This document shows, in pieces, positions 35,604 through 45,384 of a stretch of DNA of 64,000 bases (the first letter of the stretch is position 1; every line of letters begins with the position of its first letter). Under the pieces are notes generated by a model, which was not told the origin of the DNA, did no database searches, and was given only the letters and a program-made list of their open reading frames with translations. Origin of the DNA: Ligilactobacillus sp900765635 (lineage in GTDB: Bacteria; Bacillota; Bacilli; Lactobacillales; Lactobacillaceae). The DNA is taken from NCBI RefSeq assembly GCF_949152225.1, contig NZ_CASCJC010000001.1:992001-1056000 (forward strand), written 5' to 3'. The position numbers and the translations under genes are program-made.

Positions 35604-38600
35604 TTAAAACAAGTCTTCAAACAAACTGAGTTGGTTTTCATCTGGTAAATGATCTAAGACATGGTTTTGGTTCATATATTCAATTAAAGAATTAGAAACA
35701 TGTCCTCGTTTAGCCAAATCTTCTTTAGAAATAAATTCTTGTTCTTCCCTAGCTGCAACGATTTGTTTAGCAACGTTTAAGCCTAGCCCTGGTATCGCAG
35801 AAAACGGAGCCAATAATGTCTTATCATCTAAAATTATCCAATCAGATGAATGTGAACGATTGATATCAACCATTTTAAAATTAAATCCACGTTCTATCAT
35901 TTCATTTGCCAATTCTAAAACAGTCAATAAATTCTTTTCTTTAGCCGATGCATCATTGCCTTTATCATTGATAGCTTGCATCGCTGCTTTGACCGATTGT
36001 TTACCATGTGCCATTGCGACTAAATCAAAATCATCTGCTCTCACTGAAAAATATGCTGAATAATAAACTAATGGGAAGTAAACTTTAAAATATGCTATAC
36101 GCAATGCCATCAAAACATATGCAGCCGCATGAGCTTTAGGGAACATGTATTTAATCTTCAAACATGCTTCGATATACCATTCAGGAACATTTGCTTCGCG
36201 CATTTGCTTTTGCCAATCATCTGGAATACCTTTGCCTTTACGCACAGATTCCATGATTTTAAAGGCGATATCCGATTCAACTCCCATATGAATCAAATCC
36301 ATCATGATATCATCACGACAACCAATAACTTCTGGCATCGTAACCGTACCATTTTTAATTAACTCTTCGGCATTTCCTAACCAAACATCGGTTCCATGCG
36401 ATAAGCCAGAAATTTTTAATAACTCAGCAAACGTCTTGGGATGTGTTTCTTCTAACATTCCTCTAACAAAGCGAGTTCCAAATTCAGGAATTCCCAGTGT
36501 TCCTGTTTTCGATTCAATTTGTTCAGGTGTTACACCTAAAATCTCTGTCCCAGAAAATAACGCCATCACTCCTGGATCATCGGTTGGAATCGTCTTAGGA
36601 TCAATTCCTGATAAATCTTGGAGCATCCGAATCATCGTTGGATCATCATGCCCTAAAATATCAAGTTTCAAGATATTATCGTGGATCGAATGAAAATCAA
36701 AGTGTGTGGTCTTCCAAGCTGCCGTTAAATCGTCAGCTGGGTACTGAATAGGTGTAAAATCATAGATATCCATGTATTTAGGCACAACTAAGATACCAGC
36801 TGGATGTTGCCCAGTTGTTCGTTTGACCCCAGTAGCACCTTTAGCTAAGCGATCTACTTCTGCACCTCGCAAAGTAATTTCATTATCACGCTCATATGCT
36901 TTAACATATCCATAAGCCGTCTTATCTGCAACCGTTCCAATTGTTCCGGCCCTAAAAACATTGTTTTCGCCAAACAAAACTTTGGTATAGTTATGTGCAA
37001 TCGGCTGATAATCACCAGAGAAATTCAAATCAATATCTGGAACCTTATCACCTTTAAAACCTAAAAAGGTTTCAAATGGAATATCTTGACCGTCTTTGAC
37101 CAATTCACTACCGCAGTTTGGACAATTTTTATCTGGCAAATCATATCCAGAACCATATTCACCTTTTTCAAAAAACTCGGTCCAACAACAATTTGGACAA
37201 CGATAATGTGGAGGCAGCGGGTTAACTTCGGTAATTCCTGTCATTGTCGCGACTAAACTTGAACCAACCGATCCCCGTGAACCAACTAAATAGCCATCTT
37301 TATTAGATTTATGCACTAATTTTTGTGAAATCAAATAAATAACCGAAAAGCCGTTACCTACAACAGATTTGAGTTCTTTATCAATGCGCGCTTCAACAAC
37401 ACGCGGTAAGTTTTCACCATAAAGTTCATGCGCTTTATTAAACGTTAAATTATTGATATCATCTTCTGCGCCTTCCATTTTAGGCGTGTAAAGTTCATCT
37501 TTAACAGGAGAAATATCATCACACAAAGCTACAATTTTATTAGGATTAACCACGACTATTTGATGTGCACACTGCTCACCTAAAAAAGCAAAATCAGCTA
37601 ACATTTCATCTGTTGTTCTAAAATGTGCATCAGGTAATTGTTTTAATTTATTCAGTGGATTAGCACCACCTTGGGAATTAATTAAAATCTTACGATAAAT
37701 GCTATCTTCTTTATTCATGAAGTGCACATCACCTGTTGCTACTACTGGAATGTTTAATTCTTCACCTAAACGTACCATATCAGCGATAATTTCTTCTAAG
37801 TTATTTTCATCACGTACCAATTCTTGTTCAAGTAAAGGTTGATATAAAGCTTTAGGCTGAACTTCTAAATAATCATAAAATGTTGCTTTTTGTTTTGCTG
37901 CCGCGTAACCTTTTTGCATCATTGCAGTAAAGACTTCACCATTAGCACAAGCAGATCCAACTATTAAACCTTCACGATATTTTTGTAAAACTGCGCGTGG
38001 AATTCGCGGAACTCTATGAAAATATTTTGTCATCGACGCTGAAACGACCTTAAATAAATTTTTAAGACCCGCTTGCGTCGTTGCCAAAATAATCGCATGA
38101 AACGGATGCTCATGTTTGTAAGCATCATGTTGTCCCGTATATTGATTAAATTCATCATGATATATTATTTGATATTTTTCTTGTGCTTCTTTTAACATCG
38201 CATAATAAATATAACCTGTTGCTTCAGCATCATAAACAGCACGGTGATGATGTTCCAAATTTACATTTAACTTCTTAGCTAAAGTGTTCAATCTGAAACC
38301 ACGCATTTCAGGATATAAGAAACGAGCTAACGGCAAGGTATCTAACCAAGGCTCTTGGATTGGTTCCATATCATGACGTAAATAACCGGCATTCATAAAA
38401 TCAATATCAAACGTTGCATTATGCCCTACAATAATACTATCTTGACAAAACTCTTTAAACATTTCAAAAACTTCACGTTCTGTCTTAGAGCCTTTAACCA
38501 TATCATCTGTTATACTTGTCAACTCAATTGTTGTTTGAGATAAAGGATGTCCTGGATCTATGAATTGTTCAAATTTATCGATAACTACGCCATCTTTCAT

Positions 38601-39944
38601 TTTAACAGCCGCCAACTCGATAACCTTATCATACCGCGCTGATAGACCTGTTGTTTCCGTATCAAAGATTACGTAGGTCGCATTTTTTAATTCTTGGTGT
38701 GCTTCATTATAAGCAATCGGCGTTTGATCGTTGACGATATTAGCTTCAACACCATACAAAATCTTGACGTTATTCTTTTTTCCTGCTGCATGTGCATCTG
38801 GGAAAGCCTGTAAATTACCATGATCAGTAATCGCAATTGCCTTTTGTCCCCATTTAGCGGCCTGAGCCACATATTCACCGATACTATTGGTTGCATCCAT
38901 AGTACTCATATTAGAATGCACATGTAATTCTACTCTTTTTTGATCATTTGGTTGTGTGTCTTTTCGTTGTTCATGTTTTACTTCTACTAAATCATAAATA
39001 TTAATCACTAATTCATGCGCATATGCATCTTCTTGAACACTTCCACGAATCTTAACCCACTGCCCTACTTTGATTGCATCAAATAATGCTTCGTCATTTT
39101 CATCTCGTGAAAACTTCCGAACAATAAACGAAGAAGTATAATCTGTAACCTTTAGATTCATCAATTTACGTTCAGAGCGTAGTTCTTTGACTTCTTTATC
39201 GAAAATATAACCTTGAACGATAACAGATCTTTCTTCTTCATTTATATCAACCATCTGTCTTATCGGTGCATCAGCTGCTATCTTTTTACCAATTTGCAAC
39301 GGACCTTCAAAATCATTAAGGTCTTTAGCTTTAACCTTATTTTGATTTTGCGCCTTGATTGCCTCTAAAGCTTGTTTTGCTAGTTGCTCATCTTGCTTTG
39401 CTTGCATCGCTTGATAATCTTTAAGTTGTTCTGCAACTTGTTTTTGATCACATACAGTCATAAAATTTAGGCGTGGGAAACCTAATTGCTGATAAGTCTG
39501 GCTAATTGGACCTAGTGCTTGATTATCCAAGTATTGTTTAGCAAATTCACTATTAGCTTGTAATATGATTGCATCCGCATCAACTTTTGGGCCTCCGTTA
39601 CACAGGCTTTGCAACTGTGATTCATTAATCCCGCATTGAGTCGTTACCCAAGACCAATAAGCTTGTAAGTGTTCAGTTGTTACCTTAGGATTAGTAGTTG
39701 TAATAAAAACCTGCGTTTGTGCAATGTCTTTAAATGCCAAACCTATAGATTGTTGTAAGGCCATAAATGTCTGGTAAGGTAAAATATCTGATAATTGGAG
39801 ATAAAAATCCCAACATTTCGATTGCGTGTGCACTTTTACCTTTTCAATCAAAGCAGTTGCTAACAAGCTTTGCTCTTGTTGACTAGGTTGCCAGTTGACT
39901 TGTTCCAACAGTTTTTGAAACATCTCTTTTTTATCAAGTGCCAT
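35604..39944 (-). CDS. polC: DNA polymerase III alpha subunit, PolC type
   Basis: PolC is the main replicative polymerase of low-GC Gram-positives, with its own proofreading exonuclease. Domains in order: N-terminal region and OB fold, split PHP domain (VELHVHSNMSTMDATNS), inserted 3'-5' exonuclease (YVIFDTETTGLS near 430, HNATFDIDFM, HRAVYDAEATG), the second PHP part, a zinc-binding module (CPNCCWTEF ... CPNCGSELV), and the polymerase palm (VPDIDLNFSGD). The length of 1446 residues is normal. The gene has a ribosome site (GAAAGGAT) partly held in a palindrome and no room for its own promoter after proS. Confidence 0.97.
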   Translation of the reverse strand: MALDKKEMFQKLLEQVNWQPSQQEQSLLATALIEKVKVHTQSKCWDFYLQLSDILPYQTFMALQQSIGLAFKDIAQTQVFITTTNPKVTTEHLQAYWSWVTTQCGINESQLQSLCNGGPKVDADAIILQANSEFAKQYLDNQALGPISQTYQQLGFPRLNFMTVCDQKQVAEQLKDYQAMQAKQDEQLAKQALEAIKAQNQNKVKAKDLNDFEGPLQIGKKIAADAPIRQMVDINEEERSVIVQGYIFDKEVKELRSERKLMNLKVTDYTSSFIVRKFSRDENDEALFDAIKVGQWVKIRGSVQEDAYAHELVINIYDLVEVKHEQRKDTQPNDQKRVELHVHSNMSTMDATNSIGEYVAQAAKWGQKAIAITDHGNLQAFPDAHAAGKKNNVKILYGVEANIVNDQTPIAYNEAHQELKNATYVIFDTETTGLSARYDKVIELAAVKMKDGVVIDKFEQFIDPGHPLSQTTIELTSITDDMVKGSKTEREVFEMFKEFCQDSIIVGHNATFDIDFMNAGYLRHDMEPIQEPWLDTLPLARFLYPEMRGFRLNTLAKKLNVNLEHHHRAVYDAEATGYIYYAMLKEAQEKYQIIYHDEFNQYTGQHDAYKHEHPFHAIILATTQAGLKNLFKVVSASMTKYFHRVPRIPRAVLQKYREGLIVGSACANGEVFTAMMQKGYAAAKQKATFYDYLEVQPKALYQPLLEQELVRDENNLEEIIADMVRLGEELNIPVVATGDVHFMNKEDSIYRKILINSQGGANPLNKLKQLPDAHFRTTDEMLADFAFLGEQCAHQIVVVNPNKIVALCDDISPVKDELYTPKMEGAEDDINNLTFNKAHELYGENLPRVVEARIDKELKSVVGNGFSVIYLISQKLVHKSNKDGYLVGSRGSVGSSLVATMTGITEVNPLPPHYRCPNCCWTEFFEKGEYGSGYDLPDKNCPNCGSELVKDGQDIPFETFLGFKGDKVPDIDLNFSGDYQPIAHNYTKVLFGENNVFRAGTIGTVADKTAYGYVKAYERDNEITLRGAEVDRLAKGATGVKRTTGQHPAGILVVPKYMDIYDFTPIQYPADDLTAAWKTTHFDFHSIHDNILKLDILGHDDPTMIRMLQDLSGIDPKTIPTDDPGVMALFSGTEILGVTPEQIESKTGTLGIPEFGTRFVRGMLEETHPKTFAELLKISGLSHGTDVWLGNAEELIKNGTVTMPEVIGCRDDIMMDLIHMGVESDIAFKIMESVRKGKGIPDDWQKQMREANVPEWYIEACLKIKYMFPKAHAAAYVLMALRIAYFKVYFPLVYYSAYFSVRADDFDLVAMAHGKQSVKAAMQAINDKGNDASAKEKNLLTVLELANEMIERGFNFKMVDINRSHSSDWIILDDKTLLAPFSAIPGLGLNVAKQIVAAREEQEFISKEDLAKRGHVSNSLIEYMNQNHVLDHLPDENQLSLFEDLF

Positions 39945-39953
39945 CTTTTTATC

Positions 39954-39969
39954 CTTTCTTGCAAGAAAG
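39954..39969. repeat. 16-bp perfect palindrome overlapping the polC ribosome site
   Basis: CTTTCTTGCAAGAAAG is self-complementary; its core TTTCTTGCAAGAAA recurs in front of pyrH (46137-46150). On the minus strand its end forms part of the polC ribosome site (AAGAAAGGAT), so folding would hide it. Confidence 0.7.
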
Positions 39970-39996
39970 ACTGAAACAAAACTTGTTTCAGTCTTT
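39966..39996 (-). terminator. Terminator-like hairpin after proS
   Basis: AAAGACTGAAACAA pairs with TTGTTTCAGTCTTT around a 3-nt loop. On the minus strand the tail is CTTGC and not a T-run, so termination toward polC is probably partial. It shares four bases with the neighbouring palindrome, so the two structures compete. Confidence 0.65.
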
Positions 39997-40004
39997 TTTG
40001 CTTA

Positions 40005-41708
40005 CTAGTGCTTCAATAAAGCCGCTAATGAATTCAAAAGTTCATCAGTCTTAATTTCAAGGGTTTCACCTGTTTTACGTAATTTTAATTCGACAATTCC
40101 TTCGACTGCCTTTTTACCAACAGTCACCCGAATTGGCAAACCAATTAAATCTGCATCTGCAAATTTAACACCTGCACGTTCTTTACGATCATCGACTAAT
40201 ACTTTGTATTGAGCATCTTCTAAAGTTTGTGTAAGTTGTTGTGCAAGCTTATTTTGTGTTTCATCTTTAACATTAACAGGAATAACATGGATATCAAACG
40301 GTGCAATTGATTCAGGCCAAATCATCCCATTTTCATCACTGTTTTGTTCAACAATTGCCGACAATAAACGCGAAACTCCGATACCATAACATCCCATGAT
40401 GATTGGAATTTGACGTCCATTTTCATCTAAGACATTGGCATTTAAACTATCGGAATAACGAGTCCCTAATTTAAAGATATGACCAATTTCAATTCCTTTA
40501 GTGAAGCACAACTTACCTTCACCATCTGGTGATAAATCACCTTCTTGAACAGTTCTTAAATCTACAAAATCATTTACATGATAGTCACGTTCTAAGTTAG
40601 CATTCTTAAAGTGATATCCATCTTCGTTGGCACCACAAATTACATTAGCCATGTTTTGCACATCTAAGTCTGCAATAACTGTAAATTCTTCATCCAAACC
40701 TACAGGACCAAGAGAACCAAAACTTGCTCCTAATAAGTCTTTGATTTCTTGTTCTTCAGCTGGACGTAAGAAATCACAGCCTAAATGATTTTTAAGTTTA
40801 ACTTCATTTAATTCATCATCGCCACGCATCAATACCGCGATAGTTTGTTCATCTGCCACGTAAAAGAGTGTTTTAATCAAGCGACCATTATCTTCGCCTA
40901 AAAATTGTGCAACCTCTGCAATTGATTTAGCCCCTGGTGTTGCAATTTTAGTCAATTCTTGTAATGACTCATGCGATTTTTGCAATGTACGTAAATTTTT
41001 AGCCATTTCCAAATTAGCCGCATAATCACTTTGATCAGAATAAACAACTGTATCTTCACCAATTGGAGCAATTGCCATAAACTCTTTAGAATCTTTGCCA
41101 CCCATTGCACCAGAATCAGCAATAATACTTCTAAATTGCAATCCAACACGCTCAAAAACATTAGTATATGCTTGATCCATTGCACGATATGTTTTATCTA
41201 AACTATCTAAATCCGCATGAAAAGAATAGGCATCTTTCATCAAAAACTCACGTCCACGTAATAAACCAAAACGTGGGCGATTTTCATCCCGATATTTCAT
41301 TTGAATTTGATACAATGTCAACGGTAATTTCTTATATGATTTAATAGCATCACGCACAATCATCGTAAATGTTTCTTCATGAGTTGGACCTAAAATAAAA
41401 TCACGCTCATGTCGATCTTTAAGTTTAAACAAAGTTGGACCATACGTATCATAACGTCCTGATTGTTGCCATAATTCTGCTGGAATCACTGCTGGTACAA
41501 GCATTTCTACAGCATCGATTTTTTCCATTTCTTCACGAATAATATTTTCAATCTTGCGTAATACCATGTAAGAAAGTGGTAAATATGAATACATCCCTGC
41601 ACTAACTTGCTTAATAAAACCTGCACGCAACATCAATTGATGACTCAAAGCCTCTGCATCACTAGGAATTTCCTTTGAAGTCGGGATTAAAATTTTCGAT
41701 TGTTTCAT
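40005..41708 (-). CDS. proS: Prolyl-tRNA synthetase
   Basis: ProS charges tRNA-Pro. The class II core motifs are visible (motif 1 region AVIPAELWQQSGRYDTYG, motif 2 RDENRPRFGLLRGREFLMKDAYSF, motif 3 GCYGIGVSRLLSAIVEQ). The bacterial editing insertion (about residues 235-385) and the C-terminal anticodon-binding domain follow. The length of 567 residues fits the bacterial type. It follows rseP by 56 bp; no T-box is seen in that gap. Confidence 0.97.
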   Translation of the reverse strand: MKQSKILIPTSKEIPSDAEALSHQLMLRAGFIKQVSAGMYSYLPLSYMVLRKIENIIREEMEKIDAVEMLVPAVIPAELWQQSGRYDTYGPTLFKLKDRHERDFILGPTHEETFTMIVRDAIKSYKKLPLTLYQIQMKYRDENRPRFGLLRGREFLMKDAYSFHADLDSLDKTYRAMDQAYTNVFERVGLQFRSIIADSGAMGGKDSKEFMAIAPIGEDTVVYSDQSDYAANLEMAKNLRTLQKSHESLQELTKIATPGAKSIAEVAQFLGEDNGRLIKTLFYVADEQTIAVLMRGDDELNEVKLKNHLGCDFLRPAEEQEIKDLLGASFGSLGPVGLDEEFTVIADLDVQNMANVICGANEDGYHFKNANLERDYHVNDFVDLRTVQEGDLSPDGEGKLCFTKGIEIGHIFKLGTRYSDSLNANVLDENGRQIPIIMGCYGIGVSRLLSAIVEQNSDENGMIWPESIAPFDIHVIPVNVKDETQNKLAQQLTQTLEDAQYKVLVDDRKERAGVKFADADLIGLPIRVTVGKKAVEGIVELKLRKTGETLEIKTDELLNSLAALLKH

Positions 41709-41764
41709 GATTAAAAATGCCCCTTTAATTAAAATTTCTCGCTTTTTTAGTTTAACAAATAATT

Positions 41765-43045
41765 CTAATGGAAGAAATATCTTTGAATATCATTCCAGGT
41801 TACTAGAATCATTAAAATTAACACAAAGCCAAAACCAATCATTGTAATTAACATCTCTTTATTTGGATCAATTGGTTTTCTTCTGATAGCTTCAATGATG
41901 TTTAATAATAACTTACCACCATCTAATCCAGGTATAGGTAACAAATTAACAATGCCTAAGTTAACCGAAAGTAAGCCCAATAATGACATCAAACTTAAAA
42001 CACCATATTGAGCAGCCGTTTGGGTTGCTGAATAGATTGCAACTGGTCCACCCAAGTCATTAAGACTAAATCCTTGCGTAAACATATTAACCAAAGCTTG
42101 CCAAACCATCACAACTACCGTCCAGGTCTGAGTAAAGCCATAAGTAATGATTGTTAGTGGTGAACGATCAAATTCACTTTTAGCCATCACACCAATCAAC
42201 CCGACTTCTTGACCATCTACTTTTTTTATTTTTGGCGTTAAAGTAATCTTTTTAGTTGTTTGGCCACGTTTAACTGTCAATGTTGTTTTTTTACCACCAC
42301 GCTGACTAATAGTATTACTTACCTTCAACCATGTATCGGTTTTTTTACCATTAATTGCTACAATTTGGTCATTTCTTTGCAAACCTGCCTTTTGTGCAAC
42401 TGAATCTTTTTGGACACTAGCTATTTTATTAGTTGTTTGACTAACTCCACCTTGCATACAAGCAATTAACATGAAGACCACAACTGATAATAAAAAGTTA
42501 TTTAGCGGTCCAGCAAAATTAGTCATCATTCTTTTAGGTAAACTAGCCGATTGAAATTGAACATCTAATGGAGCAATTCTAACTTCTGTGCCATCTTTTT
42601 CTACAATTAAAGCATCATGATTCACCGGATAACGAACACTTTGAGTTTCATCACCATTTTCATATCCTTCTAACCATAATTCCTTGGTCAAATCCCAATC
42701 GATTACCTCTAATGCAATACCAGTCATCAAAGTTGTCTTATGACTAGTATCAATCTTAATGATTTCACCTTCATCATTTAATACTACGCTAACTGGTAAT
42801 CCTTTTTGTAAAGTTTCACTATCGTCTTCTTCTAGACCCGCCATGCGCACGTAACCACCTAATGGTAACAAACGTATGGTGTAAGTCGTTCCATTTTTAT
42901 GAACGCCAAAAATCTTAGGTCCCATTCCAATAGCAAATTCACGCACTAAAATGCCAGATTTCTTGGCAAAATAAAAGTGCCCAAACTCATGTACAGCAAC
43001 GATTACACCAAAAACAATAATGAAAGCAACAATTGTTCCTAACAT
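41765..43045 (-). CDS. rseP: Site-2 intramembrane metalloprotease RseP/RasP
   Basis: This membrane protease cuts anti-sigma factors and leftover signal peptides within the membrane. The zinc motif HEFGH lies in the first membrane segment (VAVHEFGHFYFAKK near residue 15-28); a PDZ domain spans about 205-285; the second catalytic motif NLLPIPGLDGGKLL is near the C-terminus, and further membrane segments frame it. At 426 residues it is typical. It lies in uppS-cdsA-rseP-proS, the conserved Gram-positive order. Confidence 0.95.
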   Translation of the reverse strand: MLGTIVAFIIVFGVIVAVHEFGHFYFAKKSGILVREFAIGMGPKIFGVHKNGTTYTIRLLPLGGYVRMAGLEEDDSETLQKGLPVSVVLNDEGEIIKIDTSHKTTLMTGIALEVIDWDLTKELWLEGYENGDETQSVRYPVNHDALIVEKDGTEVRIAPLDVQFQSASLPKRMMTNFAGPLNNFLLSVVVFMLIACMQGGVSQTTNKIASVQKDSVAQKAGLQRNDQIVAINGKKTDTWLKVSNTISQRGGKKTTLTVKRGQTTKKITLTPKIKKVDGQEVGLIGVMAKSEFDRSPLTIITYGFTQTWTVVVMVWQALVNMFTQGFSLNDLGGPVAIYSATQTAAQYGVLSLMSLLGLLSVNLGIVNLLPIPGLDGGKLLLNIIEAIRRKPIDPNKEMLITMIGFGFVLILMILVTWNDIQRYFFH

Positions 43046-43066
43046 TTAGACTCCCTTCTGCTCATT

Positions 43067-43861
43067 TTAAATCAAGCCCGTAAAATGTAATAACGGTAAA
43101 ACAAATAATAATGAATCAAAACGATCCAAGATTCCACCGTGTCCAGGTAAAATATTTCCTGAATCTTTGACACCATAATGACGTTTAAAAGCCGATTCAA
43201 TTAAATCGCCTAGCTGGCCTCCAATTGAGAAAAATAGTGTTAATACTAACATAACTGGCAAGCTATAAAAACCTGCTTGGTTGCCAAAAAAGTATAGGTA
43301 AATCCCTACCAAAACAACTGCGCTAAGCGTTCCTCCAATTGAACCTTCCCAAGTTTTATTAGGACTAATATGTGGTGCAAGTTTATTTTTACCAATTTTC
43401 CGGCCAATCATATAAGCACCGCTATCAGTAATCCATACAATTAATAACGCATATAAAATCATTTGCCAGCTTTGTGCTCGAGCTACTAGCATATAATGAA
43501 AACCAAAGCCAGCATACAATGCCCCTAAAACTAATACACCCGCATCATCAAAAGAAAAGCGATTTTTTGATACTACCATGTGAATTAGTAAACACAATAA
43601 CCCAATATATAATATTTCTAACAAAGTTATTTGTTTAGGCAAGAAACTTAGCCAATCTTCTGGAACTAACAAAGCTGCAATCATCAAAAAACTAATTATT
43701 GCTTCTGGTGATACCAATAGTTTCTTTTTCATTCTTAAAAATTCAGACATTGCGACTAGACCCATCGCAATAACTAAAATATTAAACGCAGTCCCACCAA
43801 TCACCAAAAGTGGTACAAAAATGATTAAGGCAACAATAGCCGTTATCACACGTTGTTTCAT
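43067..43861 (-). CDS. cdsA: Phosphatidate cytidylyltransferase
   Basis: CdsA makes CDP-diacylglycerol from phosphatidic acid and CTP at the membrane. It has about eight hydrophobic segments and the family signature WITDSGAYMIGRKIGKNKL...SPNKTWEGSIGG (about residues 143-180). It overlaps the end of uppS by 4 bp (ATGA). Length 264. Confidence 0.95.
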   Translation of the reverse strand: MKQRVITAIVALIIFVPLLVIGGTAFNILVIAMGLVAMSEFLRMKKKLLVSPEAIISFLMIAALLVPEDWLSFLPKQITLLEILYIGLLCLLIHMVVSKNRFSFDDAGVLVLGALYAGFGFHYMLVARAQSWQMILYALLIVWITDSGAYMIGRKIGKNKLAPHISPNKTWEGSIGGTLSAVVLVGIYLYFFGNQAGFYSLPVMLVLTLFFSIGGQLGDLIESAFKRHYGVKDSGNILPGHGGILDRFDSLLFVLPLLHFTGLI

Positions 43862-44658
43862 TTATCAGTACTCTCCTTTTTCGTTTCCTTAATACCACCA
43901 TAGCGTCGATCTCTAGCTTGATATTTGGCAATATCAGCTAATAAATTAACTGGCTTATAGTCTGGCCATAATACATCTGTAAAAATCAATTCACTATAAG
44001 CTATTTGCCACAATAAAAAATTTGAGATTCTTTCTTCACCACTTGTGCGAATCAACAAATCCGGATCGTTATATGGCGCAACTTGTTGTGTCATCAAGAC
44101 ACGATCAAGCGTTTTTTCATCAATTTCATCAGGTTTTAGTTTGTTTTCTAAAACTTCTGTAGCTAATGTTTGAATCCCGCTAATAATCTCTGCTCTACTA
44201 CCATAGTTTAAAGCAAAGTTTAAAATCATGCCGGTATTTTGCGATGTTTGTGCAATTGCATCATCAACTGCCTTACGCGTTGAAGCAGGCAATTGATCTG
44301 TATATCCCATAACATTAACTTTAACATTTTTTTCAATTAATTCTGGTACGAATTTGTCAAAAAATTTAACTGGCAAATCCATTAAAAAATTAACTTCAGA
44401 TGCCGGTCTTTTCCAGTTTTCAGTTGAAAAAGCATATAATGTTAAGACTTTAACACCTAGATCACTAGCCGTTTTAGTTATCTCTTTGACTACTTCCATT
44501 CCTTGTTTATGTCCAGCAACACGTGGCAATAATTTTTTTTGAGCCCAGCGTCCATTGCCATCCATGATAATTGCGACATGCTTTGGAATTCGTTCTTCAT
44601 CTAACTTAATTTCAACTGTCGTATCATCGGCAGCTTTTTGCTTGAAAATCTTAAACAA
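43858..44658 (-). CDS. uppS: Undecaprenyl (isoprenyl) diphosphate synthase
   Basis: UppS builds the C55 lipid carrier for cell-wall synthesis. The motifs VAIIMDGNGRWAQKK, AGHKQGMEVV, FSTENWKRP and LIRTSGEERISNFLLWQ are intact. The open frame begins with a GTG at 44673, but the only good ribosome site (GGGGGTG) lies inside that stretch, so a TTG at 44658 is the better start. This gives 266 residues. Confidence 0.93.
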   Translation of the reverse strand: MFKIFKQKAADDTTVEIKLDEERIPKHVAIIMDGNGRWAQKKLLPRVAGHKQGMEVVKEITKTASDLGVKVLTLYAFSTENWKRPASEVNFLMDLPVKFFDKFVPELIEKNVKVNVMGYTDQLPASTRKAVDDAIAQTSQNTGMILNFALNYGSRAEIISGIQTLATEVLENKLKPDEIDEKTLDRVLMTQQVAPYNDPDLLIRTSGEERISNFLLWQIAYSELIFTDVLWPDYKPVNLLADIAKYQARDRRYGGIKETKKESTDK

Positions 44659-44691
44659 AAAATTCACCCCCACAGGTTATATGCTTAATTG

Positions 44692-44729
44692 TATCAAAAA
44701 TCTAGCTATTTCAAACCAGATTTTTGATA
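44692..44729. repeat. Perfect 12-bp inverted repeat in front of uppS
   Basis: TATCAAAAATCT and AGATTTTTGATA flank a 14-nt loop. It stands between the frr terminator and the uppS start. It may be a leader hairpin of the uppS-cdsA-rseP-proS unit or an operator; no function is shown. Confidence 0.6.
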
Positions 44730-44747
44730 TTTTTTACTAACATTAAT

Positions 44748-44797
44748 AAAAGGAGCAAAATTTAATTGGAAGACTCAAATCTTCATTTTGCCCCTTT
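44748..44797 (-). terminator. Terminator after frr
   Basis: AAAGGGGCAAAAT pairs with ATTTTGCTCCTTTT on the minus strand, with an inner GAAGA/TCTTC stem, followed by a T-run. Confidence 0.8.
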
Positions 44798-44816
44798 CAT
44801 ACTTATTTATTTAATT

Positions 44817-45380
44817 TTAGCCTTCCAAGATTTCTTTTTCTTTTTCAGCTGTAATTTGATCGATATTTTTGATTGATGCATCCGTTACTTTTTGTGCTTG
44901 ATCTTCCAAATCGCGCAAATCATCTTCGGTTAATTCACCATTTTTTTGCGCTTTCTTTAAGGCATCCATCATTTCACGACGCACGTTACGCACAGCAACC
45001 TTACCTGTTTCAGCAACAGATTTTACTTCCTTAGCAAGTTCTTTTCTACGTTCTTCTGTCAATTGTGGAATTACCAAGCGAATGGAATTACCATCACTAG
45101 CTGGAGAAATCCCTAAATCAGAAGCTAAGATAGCATGCTCAACATCTTTAATAGATGACTTATCATATGGTGTAATCAATAATACACGTGCTTCTGGCAC
45201 AGAAATTTGAGCTAATTGATTCAATGGTGTTGGTGCTCCATAGTATTCAACCATAATTCTGTTTAATAAACTAGCATTTGCACGTCCTGCACGAATATTG
45301 CCTAATTCACGTTGTAATGATTGTTCTGATTTGGTCATCTTTTCTTGACCATCTTTAATAATTTGATTAGTAATCTTCAT
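44817..45380 (-). CDS. frr: Ribosome recycling factor
   Basis: RRF splits post-termination ribosomes together with EF-G. The protein is an almost complete match to the two-domain family: NIRAGRANASLLNRI, PLNQLAQISVPEAR, LVIPQLTEERRKELAK and KNGELTEDDLRDLEDQ. Length 187. It lies 4 bp after pyrH, as in most bacteria. Confidence 0.97.
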   Translation of the reverse strand: MKITNQIIKDGQEKMTKSEQSLQRELGNIRAGRANASLLNRIMVEYYGAPTPLNQLAQISVPEARVLLITPYDKSSIKDVEHAILASDLGISPASDGNSIRLVIPQLTEERRKELAKEVKSVAETGKVAVRNVRREMMDALKKAQKNGELTEDDLRDLEDQAQKVTDASIKNIDQITAEKEKEILEG

Positions 45381-45384
45381 AAAA

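Noticed and set aside
41709..41764. T-box leader in front of proS
   Set aside because: The gap is only 56 bp and lacks the T-box sequence and specifier hairpin.
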